From assembly GCA_026018925.1 (NCBI GenBank), contig JAKSZU010000016.1, positions 53,278,496-53,342,495 of the forward strand: a stretch of 64,000 nt of DNA, given 5' to 3'. The notes under the pieces are model-generated. The model did not search any database. It was not told the origin of the DNA and saw only the letters and a list, made by a program, of their open reading frames with translations. Of this stretch, positions 21,818-32,408 are shown one piece after another; the first letter of the stretch is position 1; each line of letters opens with the position of its first letter. Position numbers and translations under genes: made by a program. Origin of the DNA: Tupaia tana. Taxonomy: Eukaryota; Chordata; Mammalia; Scandentia; Tupaiidae.

Positions 21818-22267
21818 AAGAATTATTTTATTTGAAACCAACAATTGGCATAATGGCTATGTCACTGGACTCCCATGTAGTCAACTGTGGTTCAAATCCC
21901 AGACCCAGTGACTTAAACTCATGCTGGGTGTGTGTGCGTGCGTGCCCAAGATCCCGAGAGGAGAATGGAGGAGAAGGGATTGTGGCATGGCCATCCCCCT
22001 GGGGGGTGATTTCTCACTTTCTGTCTCTCTGTCTCTCTCTTTCTGACGAGTGCATATGCCCTATAGCAAAAACCTTTCTAGAAAAAAAAAAAGAATTATT
22101 TAACTTTTTGATTATTTATTTATTTATTTATTTATTTTAATTTGACCAGAGAGGGACAGAGCGAGAGAGAAAAAATGACAAAGCAAACCACCAGGTCTGG
22201 CACTCGAACCACAGTCGGTCACGTGGGAGTCCAGTGCCCTTAACCATCATGCCACCTGCAAGCCCCA
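21818..22267 (-). repeat. tRNA-SINE type 2, interrupted
   Basis: Tail piece from 21818, body and head 22104-22267; flanking CTCTGACT on both sides is its own TSD. Confidence 0.8.
21832..22090 (+). repeat. tRNA-SINE type 1
   Basis: Inserted in the AT tail of a type 2 copy, with TSD AAGAATTATTT at 21818 and 22091. Confidence 0.9.
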
Positions 22268-22789
22268 CTCTGACTCTTTTTTTTAGGTCACTTTCAGATT
22301 TACCAAAACATTGCGAAGACAGTACAGAGAGGTCCTGTATAACCCCATGCTTTCTTTCGCACTGTAACATCTAACGTTAGTGTGGCATGTTTGTTTCAAT
22401 GAATGAAGTCATGTTGTTATCGATATCGGATGTTTTTAAAAAGACTTATTTTATTTAACTTTATTTATTTATATGTTTTTAATTTGACCAGAGAGGGACA
22501 GAGAGAGAGAGAGAGAGAAAGTAAGAAAGCCAGCCGCCAGGTCTGGGACTTGAACCGCAGTCGGTCATGTGGGAGTCCAGCACCCTTAACCACCACGCCA
22601 CCTGCCGGTCTCCGGATATGTTATTATTAGCCACAATCCATAGTTTGTTTTGATTTCCACAGTGTTTACCTAATGGGCTTTTTCTGTCCTAGGCTCTTAT
22701 CTAGAATACTGCATTACATCCAGTCAGCACGTCTCCTGGGCTCTGCTTGACCCTGAGTTTCCCAGACTTTCCTTTGTTGTCCTTACTCA
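22268..22789 (-). mobile_element. L1 LINE fragment, split by a SINE
   Basis: GACAGTACAGAGAGGTCCTGTATA to 22435, resuming at 22615 (CCACAATCCATAGTTTG). Confidence 0.65.
22436..22614 (-). repeat. tRNA-SINE type 2
   Basis: TTTGACCAGAGAGGGACAG to ACGCCACCTGCCGGTC. Confidence 0.9.
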
Positions 22790-22925
22790 TGACAGAGCAT
22801 GTGCACATGAGAGGAGACAGAGAGACACCCCCTGTGGGGCCTTGTCATGCCACGACCCCTCCCTCCACCCCCAGCTCTCCAGAATCCTGGCAGGCACACT
22901 TGCACCCAGTGCACCCACACTTCTC
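22790..22925 (-). repeat. Degenerate SINE (type 3 or 4)
   Basis: GAGCATGTGCACATGAGAG, then CCCCCTGTGGGGCCTTGTCATGCC; the head is gone. Confidence 0.5.
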
Positions 22926-23079
22926 CACAGATGAGTACTACATACGTGGTTTACAATTCTTCTGCATGGGCAGTTGGCCTCTTCTCTATTTGCTTCCTTA
23001 CTTGGGCACTGATTTCTAGCAGTATCTGCTTAGTTTTCACTCCTGTTCAATTATAGTGATAACTCAACAGCTACTCACG

Positions 23080-23420
23080 GGTGCATATTCTGTGACCCAG
23101 GCAGGCTATTCATGGTAAAGTGAGAGAAAAACAAATCGCATCCCTGCCCTGGAGGAATTCACAGCGATGTGGGGGAGAGCAGCCGTGTGTGCACTCGGGG
23201 ATGGGAGGTCGCAAACACCTGGGGGAGCTGATGCAGACCTGAGTGAACGGGAAGGGGGCTGCCAGGCAGCGACATGGTGAATGGGCTCATTGGGCAGAGG
23301 CCTTGGGTGTGCAAAGACTTGGGGCTTGAGAGAGAGCTGCGCTGCGAACTTGGCGGTAAGTGTCAAGCAACCGAGGACATGGCGTCCAGGAGGAACATCA
23401 GGATACATGTCGGGAGAGGA
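23080..23420 (-). mobile_element. L2 LINE fragment
   Basis: ATCCCTGCCCTGGAGGAATTCACAG and the following GGGGGA-rich, CAGAGGCCTTGGG pattern resemble antisense L2 3' sequence. Diverged. Confidence 0.45.
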
Positions 23421-23689
23421 AGGCAGGGCCAGACTGGGGCAGACTTCAACGTCCACGTCTGGGGTCAGGCTTCACTGTGCTCACTCTGGGGGTGCCTGGG
23501 AGGACTCACCTCCATGACGGAGTTGGAGGTGAGTTGGCTGTCCTAAGGCCTTGGTGTGGAGGGGCATGGGCAGGGTGAGGCTGGCAGAAGTCAGCGAATG
23601 GGAGTGGAAATAATGACCGGGTGTGTGTCAGGGAGCTGGGGAGTTCCGGCCTTGCTGATTGTGTTTGTTCTCTCCCCCATCCCCCTGGA

Positions 23690-23820
23690 GCTGGAGAACA
23701 GAGGAGAAGGGATTGCAGCGTGGCCATCCCTGCTGGCGAGCACAAACACCCTATAGCAAAAACCTCTCAAAAAGAAAAAAGAAAGAAAGAAAGAAAAGAA
23801 AAAAAGATTTAAAAAAAAGT
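23690..23820 (+). repeat. tRNA-SINE type 1, head missing
   Basis: Starts at GAGAACAGAGGAGAAGGGATTG; GCACAAACACCCTATAGCAAAAACC end and a (GAAA)n tail. Confidence 0.85.
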
Positions 23821-23859
23821 CAAGGAGTGGTTAGAAGGTAATTTCCTTTTTTTTCCAGT

Positions 23860-24347
23860 TGATTTATTTTATTCATGATAGATAGCACATGCATGTGCAC
23901 AAGAGACAGAGAGAGAGAAGAGAGAGAAAGAGAGGGCCAGCCAGGTGGCAAGGTGGTTAAGTGGTTGGATCCCACATAGCTGGCTATGTGGTTTGAGCCC
24001 TGGACCTGGTAGCTTAGAAAATACACTGGATGCGCTTGTGCGTACCCAAAATCCTGAGAGGAGAAAGAAGGGATTGTGGTATGGCCATCCCCCCAGGGGA
24101 GTGATTTCTCACTTTCTTTCTCTCTCTCTTTCTGGCAAGCACACATGCCCTTTAACAAAATTTTAAAGAGAGAGAGGGACAGAGAGACGGGCAACCTCAG
24201 CCAGGTCTCGTTATGTACTGATCTTTCTCCACCCCCAGCCCACCAGGATCTCCACCCAGCATGTTTCAGGTCAGTCGGGATCTGAATCCGTGGTGGACCG
24301 TGTGGCCAGTTCAGTATGCTACCCTCTGTGCCATGGAGGCTGGGCCA
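23860..24347 (-). repeat. tRNA-SINE type 3, interrupted
   Basis: Tail piece 23860-23933 and body plus head 24167-24347. Confidence 0.75.
23934..24166 (+). repeat. tRNA-SINE type 3
   Basis: Inserted into the AG-rich part of the outer copy; GGGCCAGCCAGGTGGCAAGG head, CCCTTTAACAAAATT end. Confidence 0.85.
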
Positions 24348-24610
24348 GGAGGCGGCCATCATCCTTTACTTGGTGGCGGTATGGCTCCTGGCCAGGGCCC
24401 AGCCCAGTGATTGCTGAATCCTTGGTGTGGCTGTGAGCCCTCAGAATCCCAGCCCTGAGGGGCGCGCCGACTGAGCCTGGAGGTTTCTGTGGCAGCCAGG
24501 GCTGGAGAGGGACTTCCGTGAGCTTCGAGTATCCCTTGTTGGAGGAAGCAGAAGAACTGAGGTTGAGTTTCCTGCCTGCCTGCGGAGACGGCAGAGAACT
24601 GGAGTGAGGG

Positions 24611-24874
24611 CCAACAGGCGACGTGGTGGTTAAGGCGACTGGATCCCACAGGGCCAACTGTGTAGTTTGAGTCCAGGATTTGGCAGCTTGAAGAACACTT
24701 TGGATGTGTGTGTGTGCATGCCCAAAATCCTGAGAGGAGTATCGAGGAGAAGGGATTGCGGCGCGGCCATCCTCCTTGGGATGGGGTTGGGGACATGTTT
24801 TCTCACTTTCCCTCTCTCTCTGTCTCTGTCTGTCTTTGGTGAGGGCATGCACCCAACAGAAGAAAAAAAAAAAG
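24611..24874 (+). repeat. tRNA-SINE type 3
   Basis: GCCAACAGGCGACGTGGTGG head; GCATGCACCCAACAGAAG end with A tail. Confidence 0.85.
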
Positions 24875-25056
24875 GAGTGAGATTGACTGTAAGAAAATAA
24901 AGAATCAGGGTGCTGGTCTGTGTGGGGTTGGTGGGCTGTGGGATGGAGAAACGGGGAGAGATGCTAGGGCTGGTGACACCTCCTGGGTGGTAGTTGGCCA
25001 GCCCCTGGCCATTTGCACTCTGTAGCCCAGGTGGAGAGGAGCAGGGGTGTGCGTGA

Positions 25057-25099
25057 ATGGAGGGAGGGAGGGAGGGAGGGAGGGAGGGAGGGAGGGAAG
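25057..25099. repeat. (GGGA)n microsatellite
   Basis: About ten GGGA units. Confidence 0.95.
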
Positions 25100-26139
25100 G
25101 GAGCGTAGGGCGCTGTGGGTGAGCACTCAGGCACATTGTAAAAGTTCATGGCATGTGGTTAAACCCCGGTACAAAAATAGCATTGGAAAATTAAAAAGTT
25201 CAAACCTAACCACAAGCGTGGCTGCTCTTGACCTGCCCCGCCTTCTAAAAATGAGACTGTTCAGAGCAAGGCGTGCTCTTCCTTGGTTGGTCCAGAGCTG
25301 GCAGCCCCTGGGGAGGAGTCCACAGGTGTGCCTGGCTATCGGGCAGAGGTCCGGCGGACTTACTGAGCCCCTGGGCCAGAGACCAGGACCTGTGTGTGTC
25401 AGGAGAGGGCGTGGTGGTGTCTCCTGTCTTGGGAGGGAGGGGAGGCCTGGGGGAGTGGGAGCGTGGAGAGAGGCCAGGTCAGGAGCTCCACACCTGCCGG
25501 GAGCGGCAATATGATCTCTGAGTCACACGGGCCGGGGTAAGACAGTACAGGATCCTGGACTCCTGGGCTTTGTCCCTGGCCCTCTCAGGGTGACTCACTG
25601 GCTGCCTACCTGAGAGTCCCTTGGTTTGCCTGCTGGCTTCTCCCAGCCTCTCTGTGAGTCATGGAAGCAGATGGCTTCTCTGTAAACTGTTGTCGTCAGT
25701 GTGTGCCCTACCAAGGGACTGGGTTCCAGCATCCTCTGATCGTCTCAGCCTCAGCCGCAGCAGGGCAGGGCTAGCCCAGCTCCTGGCTCTGCCCGCTGGA
25801 GATAAGCCCTCACGTCACCGCTATGTCATGGATCTTGGGCCGTGATGGGCCTCTACACTTTACTCATTCTTCTGGTTTCTTCTCAACCTGCCACCTCCTC
25901 CAGGAAGCTTGCCCTGTGCCCAGGTGGAGTTGACTATTCCCTGCCAGACAGCATGGGAGCTGTCTATTCAGCACAGGTGCACTGTATATCACTGTATATC
26001 ACTCATGATAGAAAGAAGAAAGGAACGAAGAGTAATAACTGAGAGTGTGGAAGTGGAGGTTAAGCCCCAGAATAGACATCAGACTGGTGTGAATCCTCGT
26101 CTTCTCATTATCCTGGGGGTCCCAGAATGTCACATCGAC
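25100..26139. other. Single-copy stretch
   Basis: One kilobase without SINEs, holding the AP-1 cluster at 25519-25661. No exon recognised. Confidence 0.5.
25519..25661. promoter_or_regulatory. Cluster of three AP-1 motifs
   Basis: Perfect TGAGTCA or TGACTCA motifs lie at 25519-25525, 25591-25597 and 25655-25661 in repeat-free DNA, with a GATA-type AGATAAG near 25800. The CLDN4 promoter carries two of the same motif. An enhancer role is inferred only. Confidence 0.35.
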
Positions 26140-26280
26140 ACCCAGAGCTTTAGTTTTCCTATCTCTAAAATGGGAGCAATAATGACTTTTTTATACTGTT
26201 CTGTACTGAGAGAAAATGACTTTGTGTTATACAAGGCACTTTGCTTAGTGCCTGACCCACAGTGGGGTCTCAGACAATGT
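26140..26280 (+). repeat. MIR
   Basis: TTAGTTTTCCTATCTCTAAAATGGG and CAAGGCACTTTGCTTAGTGCC. Confidence 0.8.
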
Positions 26281-26283
26281 TTC

Positions 26284-26425
26284 ACCATGGTTTGGGTCCC
26301 AGACCTGGTGGCTTGCTTCCTCACTTTCCCCCTCTCTTTTTCTCTCTCTGGTGAGTGCATATGTCCTGTAGAAAATTAAATCATAATAATAGTGCTAAAT
26401 AAAATTAAATAAATAATTCTTTAAA
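26284..26425 (+). repeat. tRNA-SINE, type 2/type 1 intermediate, head missing
   Basis: Starts near the B box (ATGGTTTGGGTCC); CT-rich stretch; GGTGAGTGCATATGTCCTGTAG (type 1 end) then a type 2 AT tail. Confidence 0.8.
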
Positions 26426-26744
26426 AAAACATTTGCCGTCTCCCTCACAGAGGAGTTGGGGCGAAGGTGGTGCTGGCAGAAGGCTTCCTTGGCTGGGGAT
26501 GGCTCTAGGCTGGGAAGGATTGACTCCTCAGGTTCCAGGGTGTTCAGGGTTCAGGGTGCCCCCCACCTTTTTTAAATTTGCCAGAGGTTATGTGTGTGCC
26601 CAGAGAAGACAGAGCGAAAGTGAGAAAGCGCCCCACCCCCCATGGGGCATGGTCATGCTGCAATCTCTTCTCCTCCGTTTCTCCCTCCTGTCAGGATTTT
26701 GGGCATGCGCACACACATGCACCTGGCATGTTTTTCTTATCTTT

Positions 26745-26937
26745 TTTTAAAAATATTTTTTAATTTAATTTAATTCATCATTATTATTAGTTTTAGTTTG
26801 CTATAGGGCTTGTGTGCTTACTAGAGAGAGACAGAGAGAGGGAAAGTGAGAAAGCAAGCTGCCAGGTCTAGGACTTGAACCACATCTAGCCATGTGGGAG
26901 TCCAGTGCCTTAACCACCATGCTACCTGCTGGACCCC
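26745..26937 (-). repeat. tRNA-SINE, type 2/type 1 intermediate
   Basis: Type 2 AT tail followed by TTTGCTATAGGGCTTGTGTGC (type 1) and a short type 2 body. Confidence 0.8.
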
Positions 26938-26948
26938 CGGTGTGTTTG

Positions 26949-26952
26949 TCTG

Positions 26953-27004
<52 letters not shown>

Positions 27005-27223
27005 TTTGAGAGTTTTTTGCTACAGTGCGGGTGCCAGAGAGACAGAGAGACAGAAAGTGAGAAATCACCCCCCAGGCGGTATGGCCATGCTGCAATCCCT
27101 TCTCTTCCATTATCCTCTTGGGCACGCACGCACATGAGCCTGGCATGAGTTTAAGCTGCCGGGTCTGGGATTCGAACCGCAGTTGGCTACGTGGGAGTTT
27201 ACTTATGCCAACTGTTGGTCCCC
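26949..27223 (-). repeat. tRNA-SINE type 1 with (TTTC)n tail
   Basis: Tail expanded into about 13 TTTC units (26955-27004). Confidence 0.9.
26955..27004. repeat. (TTTC)n microsatellite
   Basis: Grown from the A-rich tail of the adjacent SINE. Confidence 0.95.
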
Positions 27224-27236
27224 CCTGGTGTTTTTC

Positions 27237-27505
27237 TTTTTTTTTTTGAGAGGTTTTCCCTATAGGGCGCGTGCGCTCGCCAGACAGACAGAGAGAGACA
27301 GAGAGACAGAAAGTGAGAAATCACCCCCCAGGGGGGATGGTCACGCCGCAATCCCTTCTCCTCCATTCTCCTCTCAGGATCTTGGGCACGCAAGCACACG
27401 CGCCCAGCGTGAGTTTTAAGCCACAGGGTCCGGGACGCGAACCGCGGTCGACTATGTGGGAGTCCAGCGACATAGCCACTACGCTAACTGCTGGTTCCCC
27501 CCCAC
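27237..27505 (-). repeat. tRNA-SINE type 1
   Basis: TSD CCTGGTGTTTTTC at 27224-27236 and 27506-27518; C-variant B box. Confidence 0.95.
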
Positions 27506-27769
27506 CCTGGTGTTTTTCAAACAGCGAGGTCCAGGACTTGAACCATGCAGTCAATCCTGTGGGATCCAGCCCATGTGACCCCCAGGCCACTGGAGGGTCT
27601 GATTGCCTGCTCTTTGGGTCCTCTCTCTCCATCGCCCCTCGAAAGCAGCAGATACAACCAGCAAAGACAGCGCTGCCCAGGGAGGCCTGAGGAACAGAGA
27701 GAGGAGTGGAGGTGGGTGGGACGGACTCTTTACCTTGTGCTGTGCCTGAAACTTTGCTCCCCCTCCTCC

Positions 27770-27975
27770 TGGCCCTCTATTTTTAGTTCACAAAGCGTTT
27801 TCACACCCTCATCTCCTTCCACATCCATCTTAGATTGGGGAGAGGGTGTTCATGTCCTCGTTTTGCAGAGGAGGAAGTTGAGACTTACAGAGGAATTGGC
27901 TTTCCTGAGGTTACAGGCTGGTAAGGTGGTTTATGGATGCTGAATTTTCCTCAGCTTCAGTTTCTGAAGCCTTTT
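27770..27975 (-). repeat. MIR
   Basis: TTTTGCAGAGGAGGAAGTTGAG and GAGGTTACAGGCTGGTAAG are antisense MIR core. Part of a local duplication with 31838-32115. Confidence 0.65.
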
Positions 27976-28023
27976 CACATCCTCATCTCATTGATGTTAC
28001 CTGTCTTTGATAGGGATTTTTTT

Positions 28024-28287
28024 TTTTTTTTTTTGGAGAGGTTTTTGCTATAGGGCGCGTGCGCTCGCCAGACAGACAGAGAGAGACAGAGAGACAGAAA
28101 GCGAGAAATCACCCCCCAGGGGGGATGGCCACGCCACAATCCCTCCTCCTCCATTCTCCTCTCGGGATCTTGGACACGCACACACATGCACCCGGCATGA
28201 GTTTTAAGCCACTGGGTCCGGGACGCAAATCTCGGTCGACTACGTGGGAGTCCAGCGACATAGCCATTACGCTAACTGCTGGTCCCA
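28024..28287 (-). repeat. tRNA-SINE type 1
   Basis: TSD ATAGGGATTTTTTT at 28010-28023 and 28288-28301. Confidence 0.95.
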
Positions 28288-28319
28288 ATAGGGATTTTTT
28301 TAAGCTTGTTTCTTTTTCA

Positions 28320-28320
28320 T

Positions 28321-28383
<63 letters not shown>
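28320..28383. repeat. (GA)n microsatellite
   Basis: Over 60 bases of nearly pure AG, inside a SINE remnant that ends near 28420 (CCTTCAACAGGATCTCG). Confidence 0.95.
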
Positions 28384-28386
<3 letters not shown>

Positions 28387-28419
28387 GTGAAAGACAAGCA
28401 CCTTCAACAGGATCTCGCG

Positions 28420-28799
28420 TTGCGAGCCCTCCATGGAACACAACCCCTCTGCCCTGTGGCATCCAGTAGGAGCCGCGATGTGTAAAATCCTCATTCTTTG
28501 GATCCAGATCTCTCAGATTAGAGACCTGCTCTGAGAAGTAGAATGAAAAACCACAAACACTTGCCAAGTAGGAAAAGGGAAGTTTTAATAGGAAAGTGAA
28601 GATTTCTAGTAGAAGAGAAATACACCCCCACGCCAGAAAGGCACGCTGGGGGCAGCAGCAGGGCGCAGCTGCGTGGTGTGGGGTTGGGTACTTTCACCCC
28701 GAGAGCTGGTAATGAGTGTTCAGCAGGGGAAGGTCTGTCATAGTATCTGGGTTCTTTGATTTTGTGGGCTCTTTCCTGCAGCTGCATCTCTTTCTCATT
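28420..28799. other. Gene-free stretch
   Basis: Mixed sequence; an A-rich part (28540-28620) could be an old LTR or 3' UTR copy. Nothing I can name. Confidence 0.35.
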
Positions 28800-28812
28800 A
28801 GTGATTAGGTTT

Positions 28813-29075
28813 TTTTTTTTTTTTGGAGAGGTTTTCGCTATAGGGCGCGTGCGCTCGCCTGACAGACGGAGAGAGACATAGAGACAGAAAGCGAGAAATC
28901 ACCCCCCAGGGGGGATGGCCACGCCGCAATCCCTTCTCCTCCATTCTCCTCTCGGGATCTTGGGCACGCACGCACACGCGCCCGGCGTGACTTTAAGCCG
29001 CCGGGTCCGGGACTCGAACCGCGGTCAACTACGTGGGAGTCCAGCGACATAGCCATTACGCTAACTGCTGGTCCC
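28813..29075 (-). repeat. tRNA-SINE type 1
   Basis: TSD AGTGATTAGGTTT at 28800-28812 and 29076-29088. Near consensus. Confidence 0.95.
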
Positions 29076-29103
29076 AGTGATTAGGTTTAATTACCTAATC
29101 ACT

Positions 29104-29859
29104 CGTGCCCAGTCGGCTTTGAAGTCTGAGCATCCATACATGGATGAACTGCCCTGTTAGTTTATTGCCCCATGGGAATTAGGATGGGGCTCCAGCGTCC
29201 CATCCAGGCGGTGAATTTCTGTGTGTTTGGGATGGCAGGAGGGAAGGTAATGACCTTCCCTGCTCCAGGAGCGGGTGGGAGGAAGTTCTCACAGAGGGTC
29301 TGGTTGTGACTCCTGGTATCGATGGGGCCAAAGTTTCTTCCGCTATTTTCTCGGCTGCTCACTTCTAGACAACTGCCTATCACAGGCCCAGGGGGTTTTT
29401 TGAAATGGACAGAGGCTGAAATGGGAACACTAGCTTGGTGTAATCTAACGACTGTTCTTTCAGTTCTACGCTCTTTCTAAGCCTCTTCCCCTTACACAGC
29501 CGTCCCCCAGCCACAGATCCATCTCTCTAACTATCTAACTAAGCTCACTCACTGAGCCCCTTCCCCTTACTCTGTCCCCTCCCTCCCTCTCCCCGCACCC
29601 CTGCCCTGGGAGATGCGCTTGGTGCCTGGGTCCTGGAACACCAGCCGGGAGGCAGCCGTGTAACTTTTCTTCTTTCCCTTGAAGGCACCCCCAGACGTGG
29701 CCACCCCATCCCCCAGCTCACATGGGGCCCAGCCTGGGGGCAGTAGCCACTCAGCCAGGCTGGGCAGCCAGTCCTGTCACCACCCAGCCCCAAGGCCAGG
29801 GATGCATGGCCCTCTGGTGCAGGCTGCCAATCCCAGGGTCAGGGTGCAGCCTAGAACTG
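29104..29859. other. Single-copy stretch
   Basis: No SINE or LINE recognised; GC-rich after 29560. No exon recognised. Confidence 0.45.
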
Positions 29860-29871
29860 AGCTCAGGGCTT

Positions 29872-29875
<4 letters not shown>

Positions 29876-29914
<39 letters not shown>

Positions 29915-30180
29915 CTTTATTTATTTATAGAGAGGTTTTTGCTATAGGGCATGTGTGCTCGCCAGAAAGACAGACAGAGAGAAAGAGACAGAAAATGAGA
30001 AATCACTCCTCAGAGGGGATGGCCACGCCACAATCCCTTCTCCTCCATTCTCCTCTCGGGATCTTGGGCACGTACGCACATGTACCCCGTGTGAGTTTAA
30101 GCCACTGGGTCCAGGACTTGAACTGTGGTTGACTGCATGGGAGTCCAGTGACATAGCCATTATGCCAACTGCTGGTCTCA
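29876..30180 (-). repeat. tRNA-SINE type 1 with (CTAT)n tail
   Basis: Perfect TSD AGCTCAGGGCTTTCTA at 29860-29875 and 30181-30196. The tail is a (CTAT)n array (29872-29913), not poly(T). Confidence 0.95.
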
Positions 30181-30299
30181 AGCTCAGGGCTTTCTAGGGC
30201 CCATGCAGGGCCCTCCAGACCCCTGCCAGAGTGGCCAGAGTATATCAGGTTCCTGGGGCATTGACTCTGTCTTCACAGAGCTGCCCAGAGCCTGGGAGT

Positions 30300-30430
30300 G
30301 AGGGGTTATCGTCCTTTCCAAGATCAGGAAATCGGTAGAGAGTTTGATTCTGTTGTCCAATGTCACATAACTGGTAGTGGTAGAGTTCAGAATTTACCCA
30401 TGCAAGAAGTGGCCAGTCCACCCCAGCCTG
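30300..30430 (-). repeat. MIR
   Basis: CCAAGATCAGGAAATCGG, CAATGTCACATAACTGGTAGTGGTAGAG. Confidence 0.65.
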
Positions 30431-30641
30431 AGTCTGAAAGTAACAGCTTGTTTACGGTGACCCTCCAGGCGACTCTCCTGCCAGAACAATCCTGGGAGAC
30501 ACTTCTGAAGGGACCTAATGACATTGTAAAATCATAGAGGAAGCACATTTTAGGTTTTGTGACATCCATCACAAATAACTTACTAATATTTTAAAATTCT
30601 ATAACTTACGTCATTGCCTCTAGTTAAAAAAAGAAACAGAT

Positions 30642-30885
30642 TTTTTTTTTTTTTTTTTTTAATGACAGAGGGCATGTGAGTGTGCATGAGAGAGAGAGCG
30701 ACCGAGCGAGCGAATACACCTCCCAATGGGGCTTGGTCATATCGCAATCCTTTCCTGCAACTCCCCATCTGTCAGGATCCCAGGGCATCCGGAAATGCAC
30801 ATACCTGATCTGCTTTTCAAGCCAGTGGGGCCAGGACATAAACCTTGGTCAGCCATGTGGGACCCAGTTCCATCCCACCCAGTAA
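30642..30885 (-). repeat. tRNA-SINE type 3
   Basis: Long poly(T), AATGACAGAGGGCATGTG body, head ends TCCCACCCAGTAAC. Confidence 0.8.
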
Positions 30886-31078
30886 CATGATCTTAACTTC
30901 TGTCTGTGGGTGGGGGTGTTCGTGAGATGAGTGCTTAGCCAATTCCTGCAAAAATAGATAGCTCTGAACCAAAGTCCAAGTGACGTGAATTTTTGAGCTG
31001 AGAACAAGCCGCTTCCTTTTTTTTTTCCCCCTTCAACAAAGTTGCTTGATTTTATGAGGATTGAAAGGTTATGTCTGG

Positions 31079-31306
31079 GACCAGCTAATGGCATAATGGT
31101 TACGTTGCTCAACTCCAACATCGTCTACTGTGGTTCGAGCGTCAGACCCGGCAGCTTTGAAATATGCCGGGCATGTGTGCGTGCTTGCCCCAGATCCTGA
31201 GAGGAGACTGGAGGAGAAGGGACTGTGGCCATCTCTTCTGGGTGGGTGATTTTTGCTTTCTGTTTCTCTTTCTCTCTGTGTCTCTGCAGCAAACACACAC
31301 ACACAC
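31079..31306 (+). repeat. tRNA-SINE type 1
   Basis: TSD AAAGGTTATGTCTGG / AAAGGTTATGTTTGG (31064-31078, 31307-31321). Tail is (CA)n. Confidence 0.92.
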
Positions 31307-31321
31307 AAAGGTTATGTTTGG

Positions 31322-31837
31322 TGGGGAGGGATAATTTTAAGTCGACACTGGCTTACCTGGCTTTAGGCTTCCTGTCCTCAGAAGACAAGGAGTGAAGGAC
31401 CAGGAGCTGGACCCGCTCAGCCCACTGAGATCCTTCCGATCCTGACAGGAGCCTGGCGAGCCCAGCACAAGCTCTGGGAGGTCACAGGCCCCAGGCTCCA
31501 ATGGCAGTGGCACCTGAGTATTCAGGGTTAGAGGGATACTTTGTCCTTCCCCTTTTCCCAGGGAGTCCCAGGGAGCTGGGTTTCCAGTAAGGGTATATGT
31601 GTTGTGATCAGGATTTGGCTGGGCCCCTGGGGCTCTGGGGACAAGGGTTTCAGAAGTCCCAGCTCCTATCTGGTGTGAGTGGGACCATGGCTGAGCAGAA
31701 CTGCTTTGTGCCAGGAACTCACTCTGCCCCTCCCTCGGTACTGCAATCTCCAGCTCACAGCGAGTTTTGCTGAGGGCTGGTCGGTCGCATGTCATGCATG
31801 TTGTATGTCATGCATGTTGCATGTCATTGAGAACTTT
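31322..31837. other. Single-copy stretch with a short tandem repeat
   Basis: Includes about 2.6 copies of a 16-bp unit (GCATGTCATGCATGTT) near 31788-31828. A minus frame (31795-31337) is open for 152 codons but matches nothing I know. Confidence 0.45.
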
Positions 31838-32115
31838 GCTGCTCTCTCTCTTGTTCTTCCACTTTTTGGCTCACCAAGCTTTTTCACATCCTCTTTTCAG
31901 TCATTCCACATCCATCTTAGACCGGGGAGGGGGTGCTCATGTCCTCATTTGCAGAGGAGGAAGCTGAGGCTCAGATGGAATTGGCTTCCTCAAGGTCACA
32001 GTGCTGGTAAGATGTTTCCGGGTACTAAATTTTCCAGCCTCCTCACCAAGCCCGCCTTGGCTCACTAAGCATGTTCACATCTTCATCTCATGCATTTCAC
32101 CCAGTTTGACCTCGC
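31838..32115 (-). repeat. MIR-containing segment, second copy of a local duplication
   Basis: CACATCCATCTTAGACC to GAGGAAGCTGAGGCTCAG aligns with 27730-28012 across and beyond the MIR core. Confidence 0.55.
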
Positions 32116-32225
32116 TTTACAAAGGCAGAGGCGGGGCTCCGAGGTGGTTGCAGGACTGGAAATGTGATTGATTTATGGGGAGGATGGAGAACTGATCTTG
32201 GGGAGAGGGATAAAAACCAGCATGT

Positions 32226-32408
32226 ATGGGGCCAGCACGTGGCGTGGTGGTTAAGGCGCTGGACTCTCCCACATGGCCAACCATGGTTTGAATCCCAGAC
32301 CTGGTGGCTTGCTTTCTCATTTTCCTTCTCTCTGTGTGTCTGTCTTTCTCTGGTCAAATGAAAATAAATGAATGAATAAATAAAATTAAATAAGTAATTC
32401 TTAAAAAA
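32226..32408 (+). repeat. tRNA-SINE type 2
   Basis: Head GGGGCCAGCACGTGGCGTGG, B box GGTTTGAATCC, GGTCAAATGAAAATAAATG tail. Confidence 0.9.

Larger units (their letters stand above)
26573..27600 (-). repeat. tRNA-SINE type 3 hit three times at one site
   Basis: Body 26573-26742 and head 27506-27600. One type 2 and two type 1 copies lie between, each next to a copy of the TGGYRTGTTTTTC target. Confidence 0.8.

Noticed and set aside
31337-31795. 152-codon minus frame ending near a GTAAGCC donor
   Set aside because: A single donor-like site is expected by chance; no acceptor partner or known protein.
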